NCBI GenBank assembly: GCA_902806205.1
Contig: CADCVR010000001.1
Span: 124,001 to 188,000, forward strand
Direction: 5' to 3'
Length of the DNA stretch: 64,000 nt
Source: an uncultured Solirubrobacteraceae bacterium
GTDB lineage: Bacteria > Actinomycetota > Thermoleophilia > Solirubrobacterales > Solirubrobacteraceae
In this document: positions 14,647 to 22,502 of the stretch, in pieces
Layout: each line of letters starts with the position of its first letter
Position numbering within the stretch: position 1 is the stretch's first letter
Notes under the pieces: generated by a model
The model's database searches: none
What the model was told of the DNA's origin: nothing
The model's input: the letters and a program-made list of their open reading frames with translations, nothing else
Position numbers and translations under genes: made by a program

Positions 14647-14672
14647 GCGGTTCTGTCGTCCGACAGAACCGC
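14647..14672. repeat. Perfect 26-base inverted repeat upstream of vapBC
   Basis: The arms GCGGTTCTGTCG and CGACAGAACCGC are perfectly complementary with only two bases between them. There is no T-run on either side, so a simple terminator is unlikely. The tight centre suits a protein-binding dyad better than an RNA hairpin. A related half, TGTCTGTCG, occurs near 14705. Confidence 0.6.
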
Positions 14673-14764
14673 GGCTACAGCGACGATGAGGCAGGGGGCG
14701 CGATGTCTGTCGCACGATGCTGAGGGCGAAGGAATGCGTCTGCGGTACCGTCGGCCTCGGTGAT

Positions 14765-14782
14765 GGTGTGAATCGTCACACC
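14765..14782. repeat. 18-base inverted repeat in the vapBC-ImmA gap
   Basis: GGTGTGA and TCACACC flank the four bases ATCG; one further T-A pair extends each arm. It lies in the 262-base gap between the antitoxin and the ImmA-like remnant and has no T-tract. It may be an operator left from the mobile element whose integrase lies nearby. Confidence 0.5.
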
Positions 14783-14849
14783 ACCACGGTGAGCAGCCAC
14801 AGGACGCCGACGAAGAGTCGAGCCGATACGGCCGGCCTCGACGATCCGG

Positions 14850-15115
14850 TCACCTCAGCCCGAGATTGATGCGCCGGTAGCCCATCGCGAGCTCGGAGAC
14901 CTTGAAGTGTTGGGCCAGGTTCAAGGTGTCCGGCGTCTCCTCGAATTGCGCTGCGACAAGGTCTTGGGGCATCAGCAGCTCGGCGGCGAACTCGTTGGCG
15001 GCGCGTTCGACCTGCCAGTCATAGCCGGGGACGTCGCTGTCGTCGACGTCGATGTGGAAGCGGTCGTGGTGGCTGAGGAGGAAGTGCCCGGGTTCGTGGG
15101 CCGCCGACGATTGGT
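14850..15115 (-). pseudogene. ImmA/IrrE-type zinc peptidase remnant
   Basis: The frame reads AHEPGHFLLSHH, then ERAANEFAAELLMP, LAQHFKVSELAMGYRR and LGLR at the end. This is the order seen in ImmA/IrrE metallopeptidases that cleave phage or element repressors. The zinc motif is HEPGH where the family nearly always has HELGH; the two His and the Glu remain. Upstream the frame is broken and passes directly into integrase-like sequence, so the N-terminal third is missing. A functional short peptidase cannot be fully excluded. Confidence 0.6.
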
Positions 15116-15560
15116 CTCGATGGCCAGGTCGACGAGCGGGACTACGCGCGAATGCTCGCCCTTCGTCGGTGCCCTCCGTCTTCATGCCGGCGGGCAGTTT
15201 GCCGGTGACCCGGATCATCTGGTTGGCGTAGTCGACGTCGCGCCAGCGCAGCGCTCACAGCTCGTCCAGTCGCAGGCCGGTGAAGGCCGAAAAGCGAATC
15301 GCGGACCCATGCCAGGGCACCGGGCAGGCCGCGGCGATTGCCGGGACGGCCTCCGGGTCGAGCACGGCGATGCTGCACGACGTCTTCAACGCGACCCGCT
15401 CGGCGTCGGTCGCGGGGTTGGCCGCGACCCAGCGCAGGCGCCGCGCGCGCTCGAAGATCCCGAACGCCGCCACCATCGCCTTGGCGACCGTGCGCGGCGC
15501 GAGGTCGCGCTCGAGCAGGTTGCGGCGCAGGCGGTCGATCTGCGGGCGAAGGCGGGCCCA
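15110..15560 (-). pseudogene. Core and catalytic part of a decayed phage-type tyrosine integrase
   Basis: Read on the minus strand this region gives LLERDLAPRTVAKAMVAAFG, ARRLRWVAANPA, then IRFSAFTGLRLDEL with the catalytic Arg context. An in-frame TGA at 15255 follows, then ALRWRDVDYANQMIRVTGK. A further frameshift precedes VVPLVDLAIETNRRR. The distal HxxR and Tyr motifs of the recombinase are not found, as the sequence runs into the ImmA remnant. The N-terminal domain of a similar enzyme lies just to the right on the opposite strand. Confidence 0.65.
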
Positions 15561-15900
15561 CGGCGCACACCACGCGGCGGCCCGACGTGGCGCGCCGCCG
15601 ACGGTCCGACGCACCCGGGGCACCTGACGCCCAAGCAGGCCGAGGAGCGCTTGCGCGAGCTCCTCGACGCGCTCCCGCGCCAGCAGTCGTCGGGGGAGTC
15701 CCACAACTACGGCCGCACGCTGGGCGAGGCGGTCGACGAGTGGCTGCGCCATCGCGAGGTCGAGAAGCGCCTCAAGCCGACGACGATGCGCTACTACCGC
15801 CACCTCGCCAACCACTACGTCCTGCCCGAGCTCGGGCGCGGTCGTTCGCGCGTCGGTGACCGCCGAGAACATCGAGGTGCTGCGTGCGAAGGGCCGAGCT
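15560..15900 (+). pseudogene. N-terminal part of a phage-type tyrosine integrase, inverted relative to its core
   Basis: On the plus strand the frame gives GHLTPKQAEERLRELLDAL, then TLGEAVDEWLRHREVEKRLK and PTTMRYYRHLANHYVLPELG. This is the arm-binding and SAM-like domain of actinophage-type integrases. A frameshift near 15845 is followed by SVTAENIEVLRAKG, the expected next segment. The catalytic part is then missing but is present on the other strand to the left. Simple inversion of one half would restore a nearly continuous enzyme. The remnant ends about 130 bases from the 3' end of a tRNA gene. Confidence 0.6.
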
Positions 15901-16028
15901 GCCGCTGCACAAGGTCACCACCCACGCCGGACCGAGCACCTTGCGCGAGCGTCCGGCGGCGCCGAAGCGGATCGCCGACCCACACACGGGCAACGTACGA
16001 AACGTCGCGTCTTGCAGGCACCTCCCCA

Positions 16029-16100
16029 TGCGCCGGCCTGGATTCGAACCAGGGTCTGACAGGTTATGAGCCCGCTGCTCTACCGCTGAGCTACCGGCGC
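16029..16100 (-). tRNA. tRNA-Met (CAT anticodon)
   Basis: The minus strand folds as a full cloverleaf. GCGCCGG pairs with CCGGCGC, the D stem is GCTC/GAGC, and the anticodon loop is CTCATAA. The T arm is CCTGG with loop TTCGAAT, and the discriminator is A. The first acceptor pair is G-C, so it is not an initiator tRNA, which has an unpaired first position. Elongator Met is the best reading; tRNA-Ile2 with a modified CAT anticodon is possible. CCA is not encoded. Integrase debris next to its 3' end suggests use as an attachment site. Confidence 0.92.
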
Positions 16101-16245
16101 GCGCGCATCGAGGCTACCCGCGTCAGCGCCTCGGTCGGGTCCGTCACGCGGTCGATCACGGCGGCTCGCCGGCGCGTTGCCGGGCACCCCGCACCGGTGG
16201 AGCTCTGGTTGGATGGTGCGGACGTCAACGAGCCGGGAGCAGCGC

Positions 16246-16983
16246 ATGGGTCAGCGGGCAGCACTTGTCACGGGGGCGTCGAGCGGGATCGGTCTCGCGA
16301 TCGCCGAGATGCTCGGCGAAGAGGGGTTCGGCCTCACCGTCGCGGCGCGCCGGGCCGACAAGCTCCAGGCCGCCGCCGACGGGCTGCGGGACAACGGCTA
16401 CGACGTTCAGCAGGTGGCGGGAAACCTCGGGGACGAGGACACCATCAAGGCGGTTGCCGCGCAGCACGCCGAGCGATTCGGCCGCCTCGACGTGCTCGTC
16501 AACAACGCCGGCGTGGGGTTCGGCGAGCTGGTGGGCGACCTGACGACGAAGAAGGTGGACCTCCAGCTCAACACCAACCTGCGCGCGATCTTCCTGTTCT
16601 ACCGTGAGTGTGCCCCACTGCTGAAGGTCGCGGGCGCCGAGCACGCGAACGCCCTGGTGGTCAACACGTCCTCGATCTCCGGGAAGGTCGGCGAGGCCTG
16701 GCTCAGCGTCTACTCGGCCACCAAGCACGGCGTCGTCGGGTTCACCCAGGCGATGAACAAGGAGCTGGCCGGCGACGGGATCAAGAGCACCGCTCTGTGC
16801 CCGGGCTTCGTCGACACCCCGATGACCGCGTTCGTCAAGGAGCACGTGCCAGCCGAGACCATGATCACGCCGCGGGACATCGCCGAGTCGGTGCGCTACC
16901 TACTGAAGACCTCGCCGGGCTGCGTCATCCCGGAGATCCAGTTCCTGCAGCCCGGCGGCGGCGCCCTCCCCGGGATCGGCTGA
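16246..16983 (+). CDS. Short-chain dehydrogenase/reductase
   Basis: This 245-residue enzyme is a classical SDR. It has the cofactor motif TGASSGIG near residue 10, the NNAG motif at about residue 87, a catalytic Ser in NTSSISG, and the YSATK pair (Tyr and Lys). ARR after the second strand suggests preference for NADP. The substrate cannot be told; the late PGFVDTPMT is usual for 3-oxoacyl-ACP reductase-like members. GGGAG lies six bases before the ATG at 16246. The 3' end overlaps the next, convergent gene by 84 bases. Confidence 0.9.
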   Translation: MGQRAALVTGASSGIGLAIAEMLGEEGFGLTVAARRADKLQAAADGLRDNGYDVQQVAGNLGDEDTIKAVAAQHAERFGRLDVLVNNAGVGFGELVGDLTTKKVDLQLNTNLRAIFLFYRECAPLLKVAGAEHANALVVNTSSISGKVGEAWLSVYSATKHGVVGFTQAMNKELAGDGIKSTALCPGFVDTPMTAFVKEHVPAETMITPRDIAESVRYLLKTSPGCVIPEIQFLQPGGGALPGIG

Positions 16984-17721
16984 AACCCCTCGGCGGCGCG
17001 CGCTGCGGACGGTCCGGACGACCACGACAACCTCGGCCACCATGACCACCACCGCCGCACGCGCGACCCAGAGCCACGCCTCCGAGCGGACGTCGCCTTC
17101 CGAGCCGAGGAGCGCGACGACCAGCCCGCCGATGTCACGGTTGCCGCGGACCTCCGCCCGGCTGCCGATCCCAAGCCCGACGGCCATGACGAGGGTCGCC
17201 ACGATGAACACCGCCCACGAGGAGCGGCCGGCGAAACCCGTCCCGGGCGGGGCCTCCGTCCAGCCCAGGATGCCGCCGGCGACGAAGAGCGTGAGCAGGC
17301 TGCCGCCGAGGCCGGCGACCACCAGGCCGATCATCGAGCCGACGACCACCCACATCAGCTCGTCGCCGAGTACGGCGACCAAGAAGGCGAGCGGCAGCTG
17401 GATCAGCGCGAAGGCGACCAGCGCAGGCAGCACGAAGCCCATGCGCATGAAGCGGGCGCCGGCATCCGGGCGGCCAGATCCGCGCAGCGTCACCAGGACC
17501 ACTCCCACGACGGCGGCGACCGCCGTGGCGATTCCCGAGAAGATGCCGGCGTCGTCGAGTGCCGCGGCCTGCGTACCGGCGACGACCGCCCAACCGCCGA
17601 CCACGACGAGCACGAGGAGAGCCTGGACCACGCAGACGACGCGGAGCTCCCGCCCTCGGTAGACCGCGGCGACGCCGACCTCCGGCGTGGGGCGGCTGGA
17701 GGACGTCGGCGAACCGCTCAC
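16900..17721 (-). CDS. Integral membrane protein of unknown function
   Basis: The 273-residue product has six hydrophobic segments, the first in VVCVVQALLVLVVVGGWAVV and the last in AVVVMVAEVVVVVRTV. The N-terminus is hydrophilic (SGSPTSSSRPTPEVG) and the C-terminal 30 residues are charged. I do not recognise a family. The last 28 codons lie antisense to the SDR gene, an unusually long convergent overlap. The true stop is set by the frame, so either the tail is real or this gene has lost its original stop. Confidence 0.6.
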   Translation of the reverse strand: MSGSPTSSSRPTPEVGVAAVYRGRELRVVCVVQALLVLVVVGGWAVVAGTQAAALDDAGIFSGIATAVAAVVGVVLVTLRGSGRPDAGARFMRMGFVLPALVAFALIQLPLAFLVAVLGDELMWVVVGSMIGLVVAGLGGSLLTLFVAGGILGWTEAPPGTGFAGRSSWAVFIVATLVMAVGLGIGSRAEVRGNRDIGGLVVALLGSEGDVRSEAWLWVARAAVVVMVAEVVVVVRTVRSARRRGVSADPGEGAAAGLQELDLRDDAARRGLQ

Positions 17722-17770
17722 AGGGTCTTCGTGAGCCTGCGGTGTGCCGGCACCGGCCTGGGAGCGGGCG

Positions 17771-18316
17771 CTAGGAGAGCGCGCGCTCGCGGTCGGCGCG
17801 CTCGACCGCGGCCGACCACTCGTCGACGAATGCGGGCGACGCCTCCAGCCTGGCGCGCCCTCGCTCCTCCTGGGCGTCCGGGCGCTCGCGATGCCCCTGG
17901 AGGAACGCCCAGCTTCCGGTCTGCGCCGCCTCGCGGGTGCGGCGAGCCCGCGTCGTGGCCTGATGCTCGGCGATCACCCCGCGCAGGTCCGCCGCGCCCG
18001 GCTCCGCGCGGTGCGCCTCGGCCGCGAGCGACGCGACGAGCTGGGTCTCGAGCGCGCGCAGTTCGCGCGCGGTCGCGCGGCGGGCTCGCCTGACGCCCGT
18101 GAAGGCATCCCACGCCCGGGCGAACGAGACGAGGCTCGTACGTCCGCCGCAGCGATGGGCGGCGAGCATCGGGCACACCCCACCCAGGCGATCGGAGTAG
18201 GCGCCGACGATGATGTCGTTGACGCGGATGCCCTCGAGCATCGCCTCGCGGGTGCGGGTGGGCAGGCAGTCGATGACCCGGCGCAGATCCTCGATGTCGG
18301 AGCGGTTGGGTGGCAT
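17771..18316 (-). CDS. Conserved hypothetical protein, lineage-restricted type
   Basis: This 181-residue soluble protein opens with DIEDLRRVIDCLPTRTREAM, then VNDIIVGAYSDRLGGVCPML and HRCGGRTSLVSFARAWDAF. The second half is Arg/Ala/Glu-rich helix. I recall similar short proteins, with the same GVCPMLAAHR block, in Solirubrobacterales genomes, but no function. It is transcribed away from the luciferase-like gene with a 100-base gap. Confidence 0.65.
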   Translation of the reverse strand: MPPNRSDIEDLRRVIDCLPTRTREAMLEGIRVNDIIVGAYSDRLGGVCPMLAAHRCGGRTSLVSFARAWDAFTGVRRARRATARELRALETQLVASLAAEAHRAEPGAADLRGVIAEHQATTRARRTREAAQTGSWAFLQGHRERPDAQEERGRARLEASPAFVDEWSAAVERADRERALS

Positions 18317-18416
18317 AGGGTGATGGCCGGATCGGGTGCCGGCCTCTCCCCGGGAAGACTACGGCTTGCTCGACGACGTAGGAAGGCGATCTCCTCCTCG
18401 ACGAAAGGCTCCTTGC

Positions 18417-19457
18417 ATGAAGCTCGGTGTGCACCTCGGCTACTGGGGCCTCGGCCTCACCTCGCAGGACCAACTCGACGTGGTCCTGGAGGCGGAGAGG
18501 CTCGGCTACGACTCCGTGTGGACGGCCGAGGCCTACGGCTCCGACGCGGCGACGATCCTCGGCTGGCTCGCCGGCCAGACCTCGACCATCCGTCTCGGCT
18601 CGGCGATCTTCCAGATGCCCGGCCGCTCGGCCGCCATGACCGCGATGACCGCCGCGACGCTCGACCAGCTCTCGGACGGACGCTTCATCCTCGGCATCGG
18701 CTCCTCGGGCCCCCAGGTGTCCGAGGGCTGGCACGGCGTCCGCTTCGCCAAGCAGCTCGCACGCACCCGCGACTACGTCGCCGTCGTGCGCATGGCGCTC
18801 GCGCGCGAGCGCGTCGACTACACCGGCGAGACGCTCGAACTGCCGCTTCCCGACGGGCCGGGGAAGGCGCTCAAGCTCACGATCGCGCCCGTCCAGGAGC
18901 GGATCCCGATCTTCATCGCGGCGATCGGCCCGCGGAACACCCAGCTGGCGGCCGAGATCGCCGACGGCATCATCCCGACGCTGTTCTCGCCCGAGCACGT
19001 GGCGGTCATCCGTGACGAGGTCCAGAGCGGCGTCGACCGGGCGGGCGGCGGCAAGACGCTCGCCGACGTCGAGATCGCGCCGCAGGTGCAGGTGTACGTC
19101 TCCGACGACCGCGAGAAGGCGCGCAACCTGATGCGCCCGTTCCTCGCGCTCTACATCGGCGGCATGGGGTCGCGCGAGAAGAACTTCTACAACCAGCTCG
19201 TGCAGCGCTACGGCTACGAGGCGGCCGCCAGGGACGTCCAGGATCTCTACCTCGAGGGCAAGAAGGACGCGGCGGCGGCGGCGGTCCCCGACGAGCTCGT
19301 CGACGCGATCTCCCTCTGCGGACCCCGGGAGCATGTACGTGAGCGCCTGGCCGCCTACCGCGACGCGGGAGTCGGGACGCTGGGCGTCACGCCCGTGGCC
19401 TTCACCCGCGACGAGCGCCTCGAGCAGCTGCGGCTGGTCGCCGAGCTCGCGACTTGA
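18417..19457 (+). CDS. Luciferase-like (LLM class) F420-dependent oxidoreductase
   Basis: The 346-residue product is a bacterial-luciferase-type TIM barrel. It starts MKLGVHLGYWG, then LDVVLEAERLGYDSVWTAEA, RLGSAIFQ, and LDQLSDGRFILGIGSSGPQV, a pattern typical of F420-dependent members. PIFIAAIGPRNTQLAAEIADG and the C-terminal block near GVGTLGVTPV complete the barrel. Such enzymes transfer hydride between reduced F420 and small substrates; the substrate here is unknown. AAAGG lies nine bases before the ATG at 18417. It is coupled to the glycosyltransferase gene by a TTGA overlap. Confidence 0.9.
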   Translation: MKLGVHLGYWGLGLTSQDQLDVVLEAERLGYDSVWTAEAYGSDAATILGWLAGQTSTIRLGSAIFQMPGRSAAMTAMTAATLDQLSDGRFILGIGSSGPQVSEGWHGVRFAKQLARTRDYVAVVRMALARERVDYTGETLELPLPDGPGKALKLTIAPVQERIPIFIAAIGPRNTQLAAEIADGIIPTLFSPEHVAVIRDEVQSGVDRAGGGKTLADVEIAPQVQVYVSDDREKARNLMRPFLALYIGGMGSREKNFYNQLVQRYGYEAAARDVQDLYLEGKKDAAAAAVPDELVDAISLCGPREHVRERLAAYRDAGVGTLGVTPVAFTRDERLEQLRLVAELAT

Positions 19458-20659
19458 GGGTCCTTGTCGGCGCCTTCGGCGACCCCGGTCACGCGTTCCC
19501 CGCCGTCGCGCTGGCGACCGCGCTGCGCGCTCGTGGCCACGCCGTGCGCGTGCAGACCTGGGAGCGCTGGCGCGAGGACGTCGAGGCCACGGGCGTCGCG
19601 TTCGCCCCGGCGCCGGAGTATCACGTCTTCCCGACGCGCGAACGGCCGCTCAAACCCTACGAGGCCGTCCTGCGCGCGACGACCGACACCCGGCCGCTCG
19701 TGCGCGAGTTCGCCCCGGACGTCGTCGTCGCCGACATCCTCACGCTCGCGCCGGCGCTCGCCGCGGAGCTCGAGGGCGTGCGCGTCGCGACGCTCATCCC
19801 CCACGTCGATCCGCGTCCCGCGCCCGGGTTCCCGCCGTACTCCGTCGGTGCGAGGCTCCCGCGGACCACGCTCGGCCGGCAGCTCTGGGCACGGACGGAC
19901 GGCCTGATGGCGCGGGGCCTGGAGCTCGGGCGCCGCGAGCTCAACGAGACGCGCCGGCGCCTCGGACTCCCGCCGCTCGAACACGTGCACGGCGGGATCT
20001 CGCCCGCGCTCGCGCTCGTCGGGACGTTTCCGCAGCTGGAGTACCCGCGACCCGGCGGCCCGCCGGGCGGAACCCACGTCGTCGGCCCGCTGCTGTGGGA
20101 GCCGCCGACCGAGGAGATCTCGCTGCCCCCCGGCGATGGGCCGCTCATCCTCGTCGCGCCCTCGACCTCGCAGGACCCCGACCACCGCCTGCTGCACGCC
20201 GCGCTCGAGGGCCTCGCCGGCGCGCCCGTCCGCGTGCTCGCCACCTGGAACCGGCGCCGTCCGGTCCCCGCCGTCGCGGCGCCACCGAACACGCGGCTGG
20301 TCGAGTGGCTCTCCTACGCCCGGACGATGCCTTACTGCGACGTCGTCGTCTGCCACGCCGGCCACGGGACCCTCGTTCGGGCGCTCGCAAGCGGCTGCGT
20401 CGTCGTCGCGGCGCCCGCCGCGGGGGACATGGGCGAGAACGCCGCGCGGGTGGACTGGGCCGGCGCCGGCGTGCGGATCCCGCGGCGGCTCGTGTCGGCG
20501 CGCTCGGTGCGCCTCGCGGTGGGTCGCGCGATCAGCGATCCGGCGCTCAGGGCACGAGCCGCAGAGCTCGCCGCCTGGGCCGAGGCGCACCCCGCGGGAC
20601 TGCGCGCTGCCGAGTTGCTGGAGGACTACGTCGCGCGGCCGGACCGCTTCACGGCCTGA
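19454..20659 (+). CDS. GT1/UGT-type glycosyltransferase
   Basis: This 401-residue enzyme has the GT-B fold of macrolide and sterol-type glycosyltransferases. The N-terminal GAFGDPGHAFPAVALATALR binds the acceptor. The C-terminal donor site carries VEWLSYARTMPYCDVVVCHA, then GHGTLVRALASGCVVV and AAGDMGENAARV. The conserved His and Gly of the HAGHGT block are present. The start is TTG, overlapping the stop of the F420-type gene, so the two may act on one small molecule. The last 11 bases overlap the convergent Calx-beta gene. Confidence 0.85.
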   Translation: MRVLVGAFGDPGHAFPAVALATALRARGHAVRVQTWERWREDVEATGVAFAPAPEYHVFPTRERPLKPYEAVLRATTDTRPLVREFAPDVVVADILTLAPALAAELEGVRVATLIPHVDPRPAPGFPPYSVGARLPRTTLGRQLWARTDGLMARGLELGRRELNETRRRLGLPPLEHVHGGISPALALVGTFPQLEYPRPGGPPGGTHVVGPLLWEPPTEEISLPPGDGPLILVAPSTSQDPDHRLLHAALEGLAGAPVRVLATWNRRRPVPAVAAPPNTRLVEWLSYARTMPYCDVVVCHAGHGTLVRALASGCVVVAAPAAGDMGENAARVDWAGAGVRIPRRLVSARSVRLAVGRAISDPALRARAAELAAWAEAHPAGLRAAELLEDYVARPDRFTA

Positions 20660-22193
20660 GAACTCCCGGCGCCTGGGCCGTCCCGACGTTCCCGGCGGCG
20701 TCACGGATGACCGCGTAGCCGCGCACCCGCGTCCGCTTGGCCTGCTTGAGGAGCTTGAGGTGCTTTGCCGAGACGCGCATGCTGACCACGCCGCGCCGGC
20801 CCCCCGCGACCATGATCGACCTGGCGGCCAGCTTGAGCTCCCGGCGCAGCCGCCTGACCTTCCCGCGGCGCGCCGGAATCGTGAAGACCGTGATCGTCGC
20901 TCGACAGCGGACCTCCGTGGCCGGGCAGCTCAGCGAAGAGCGCAGCACGCCCCGGCGCAGGACGAACCTGGCGAGCTTGCCCTTCGGCGGAGATCTGTCG
21001 GCGCCGGGTGCTCCCTGCGCGCCGGTGCCCATGCCGGTCGAGCCGGTGCCGGCGGGCGTGACGACGACCGCGGCCGGCCGGTCGTCGTCGAGGATGGTGC
21101 CCTGGGCGGTGGCGTCCGCGAGGGCGGCCCCTACTGGCTCCGTCAGCGCGAGGCCGAACGCCTCGTCGCCCTCGACGCCCGCGTCGCCGACGACGTCGAT
21201 GCGGACGCTCTGCGCCGTCTGCCCCGGCGCGAACGTGAGGATCCCGCGGGCCGCCGTGTAGTCGCCCGGCGCGATCGCGCCGATGTCGTCGGTGGCGTAG
21301 GGGACGGTCACCGCTCGCGAGGACGGGGTACTCAGGGTCACGGCGAACGAGAACGGTGTCGTGGCGTTCGTTCCCTCCGGCGCGACGACGTCGGCCACCG
21401 ACAGCCGGGCGGCGTCGTCGTCGGTGATCGTCGCCGCCGCGGTCTTCGCGGTGGTGGTCGCGAACGTGGCGTTGACGGGCTCGCGCAGGGTCACGGTGAA
21501 CGACTCGTCGTCCTCGTCGATCACGTCGGCGACGACCAGCGCCGGGATCGCCCCGGTGGTCTGCCCCGCCGGGATCGTGAGCGTGCCCGGAGCCAGCGCG
21601 ACGTCCTCGGCGGTCGCCGTACCGGGTGCCAGGTCGTAACCGACGGTGACCGCCCGACCCGAGGGGGCGCTCAGCCTGACGGGGACACCGAGCGTGGTCG
21701 CTCCCGGGCCCGTCCCCTCGCCGCCGGAGACCGGCGCGACGGAGATCGGGGGCGCCGCGTCGTCGTCGGTGATCGTGGCCGCCGCCGACGCGGGGCTGCC
21801 GACCGTGTCGGCGGTCACCGAGACGATCGTCGCGGTGATGCTCTCGTCCGCCTCGTCCAGGGCGTCGGCGACGATCGACGCGCGCACCGTTGCCGTCCCG
21901 GGGCCGACGACCGTGCCGGCGGGCACCGACACGGTGACGTCGCAGGCCCCCATCGCCGGCGTGACGGCGACGTCAGCCGGGCACCTCGCCGTGTCGCCGG
22001 CGCCGCCCAAGCGCACGACCACGCTCGCATCTCCCGTCGTTCCCAGCGCGAAGGGTCGCGTCAGCGTGAACGAGAGCGTCCCGGTCTCGGGAACCGTCTG
22101 CGCCGTGGGGCCGATGGTGACCACCGCCTGCGCCGCCGGCGCGAGCCAGAGGCCTGCCGTCGCGATCGTCAACGCCGTGAAAGATCTGCGCAT
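20649..22193 (-). CDS. Exported Calx-beta repeat protein
   Basis: The 514-residue product has a signal peptide (RRSFTALTIATAGLWLAPAA) and about three Calx-beta domains. They show as repeats of ITDDDAA, EDDESFTVTL, DYTAARGILTFAPGQTAQ and the last ILDDDRPAAVVV. Calx-beta domains bind calcium through these acidic loops and mediate adhesion or surface assembly. After a Pro/Gly linker the C-terminus is a basic domain with LSCPATEVRC, similar in style to the FG-GAP protein at 27603. It is most likely anchored or loosely held at the cell surface. No enzyme domain is visible. Confidence 0.85.
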   Translation of the reverse strand: MRRSFTALTIATAGLWLAPAAQAVVTIGPTAQTVPETGTLSFTLTRPFALGTTGDASVVVRLGGAGDTARCPADVAVTPAMGACDVTVSVPAGTVVGPGTATVRASIVADALDEADESITATIVSVTADTVGSPASAAATITDDDAAPPISVAPVSGGEGTGPGATTLGVPVRLSAPSGRAVTVGYDLAPGTATAEDVALAPGTLTIPAGQTTGAIPALVVADVIDEDDESFTVTLREPVNATFATTTAKTAAATITDDDAARLSVADVVAPEGTNATTPFSFAVTLSTPSSRAVTVPYATDDIGAIAPGDYTAARGILTFAPGQTAQSVRIDVVGDAGVEGDEAFGLALTEPVGAALADATAQGTILDDDRPAAVVVTPAGTGSTGMGTGAQGAPGADRSPPKGKLARFVLRRGVLRSSLSCPATEVRCRATITVFTIPARRGKVRRLRRELKLAARSIMVAGGRRGVVSMRVSAKHLKLLKQAKRTRVRGYAVIRDAAGNVGTAQAPGVLRP

Positions 22194-22387
22194 GCTGCCC
22201 CCTTCGGCCGTCCTGACCGGTGACCTCGAATGCCGGGCACCGTACCGGACTCATCGGCGCCCTCGAGCGGTGCGCCGAGGAACCGCAAGGCACGCGAAGA
22301 AGCGAAGAAGGGCGTGTTGCTGTGCGGCAACCACCCCAGGGAGGTGGAGAACGGCCTGCGCTTCATCTCGCTACAGTGAGCCGGCGA

Positions 22388-22461
22388 TCGGGGGTAGCTC
22401 AATTAGGCAGAGCAGCACCCTGTTAAGGTGATGGTTGTGGGTTCGAGTCCCACCCCCCGAG
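22388..22461 (+). tRNA. tRNA-Asn (GTT anticodon)
   Basis: TCGGGGG pairs with CCCCCGA in the acceptor stem. The D stem is GCTC/GAGC, and the anticodon loop CTGTTAA carries GTT. The T arm is GTGGG with loop TTCGAGT, and the discriminator is G. CCA is not encoded. A hairpin with a T-rich tail follows eight bases later. Confidence 0.95.
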
Positions 22462-22469
22462 CTTTTCTG

Positions 22470-22498
22470 GAGCCGCCCGAGCGGCTCTTGTTTGTTTT
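22470..22498 (+). terminator. Intrinsic terminator after tRNA-Asn
   Basis: GAGCCGC and GCGGCTC form a 7-base-pair stem around CCGA, followed directly by TTGTTTGTTTT. This is the clearest T-tailed terminator in the window. It also separates the tRNA from the convergent end of dnaG, whose stop is at 22503. Confidence 0.85.
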
Positions 22499-22502
22499 CC
22501 GC

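Noticed and set aside
16029-16100. Initiator tRNA-fMet
   Set aside because: The first acceptor base pair is a normal G-C pair and the anticodon stem lacks the three consecutive G-C pairs of initiators.
17718-19334. A long minus-strand frame spanning the gap and the F420-type gene
   Set aside because: It overlaps two better-supported genes and has no recognisable content.
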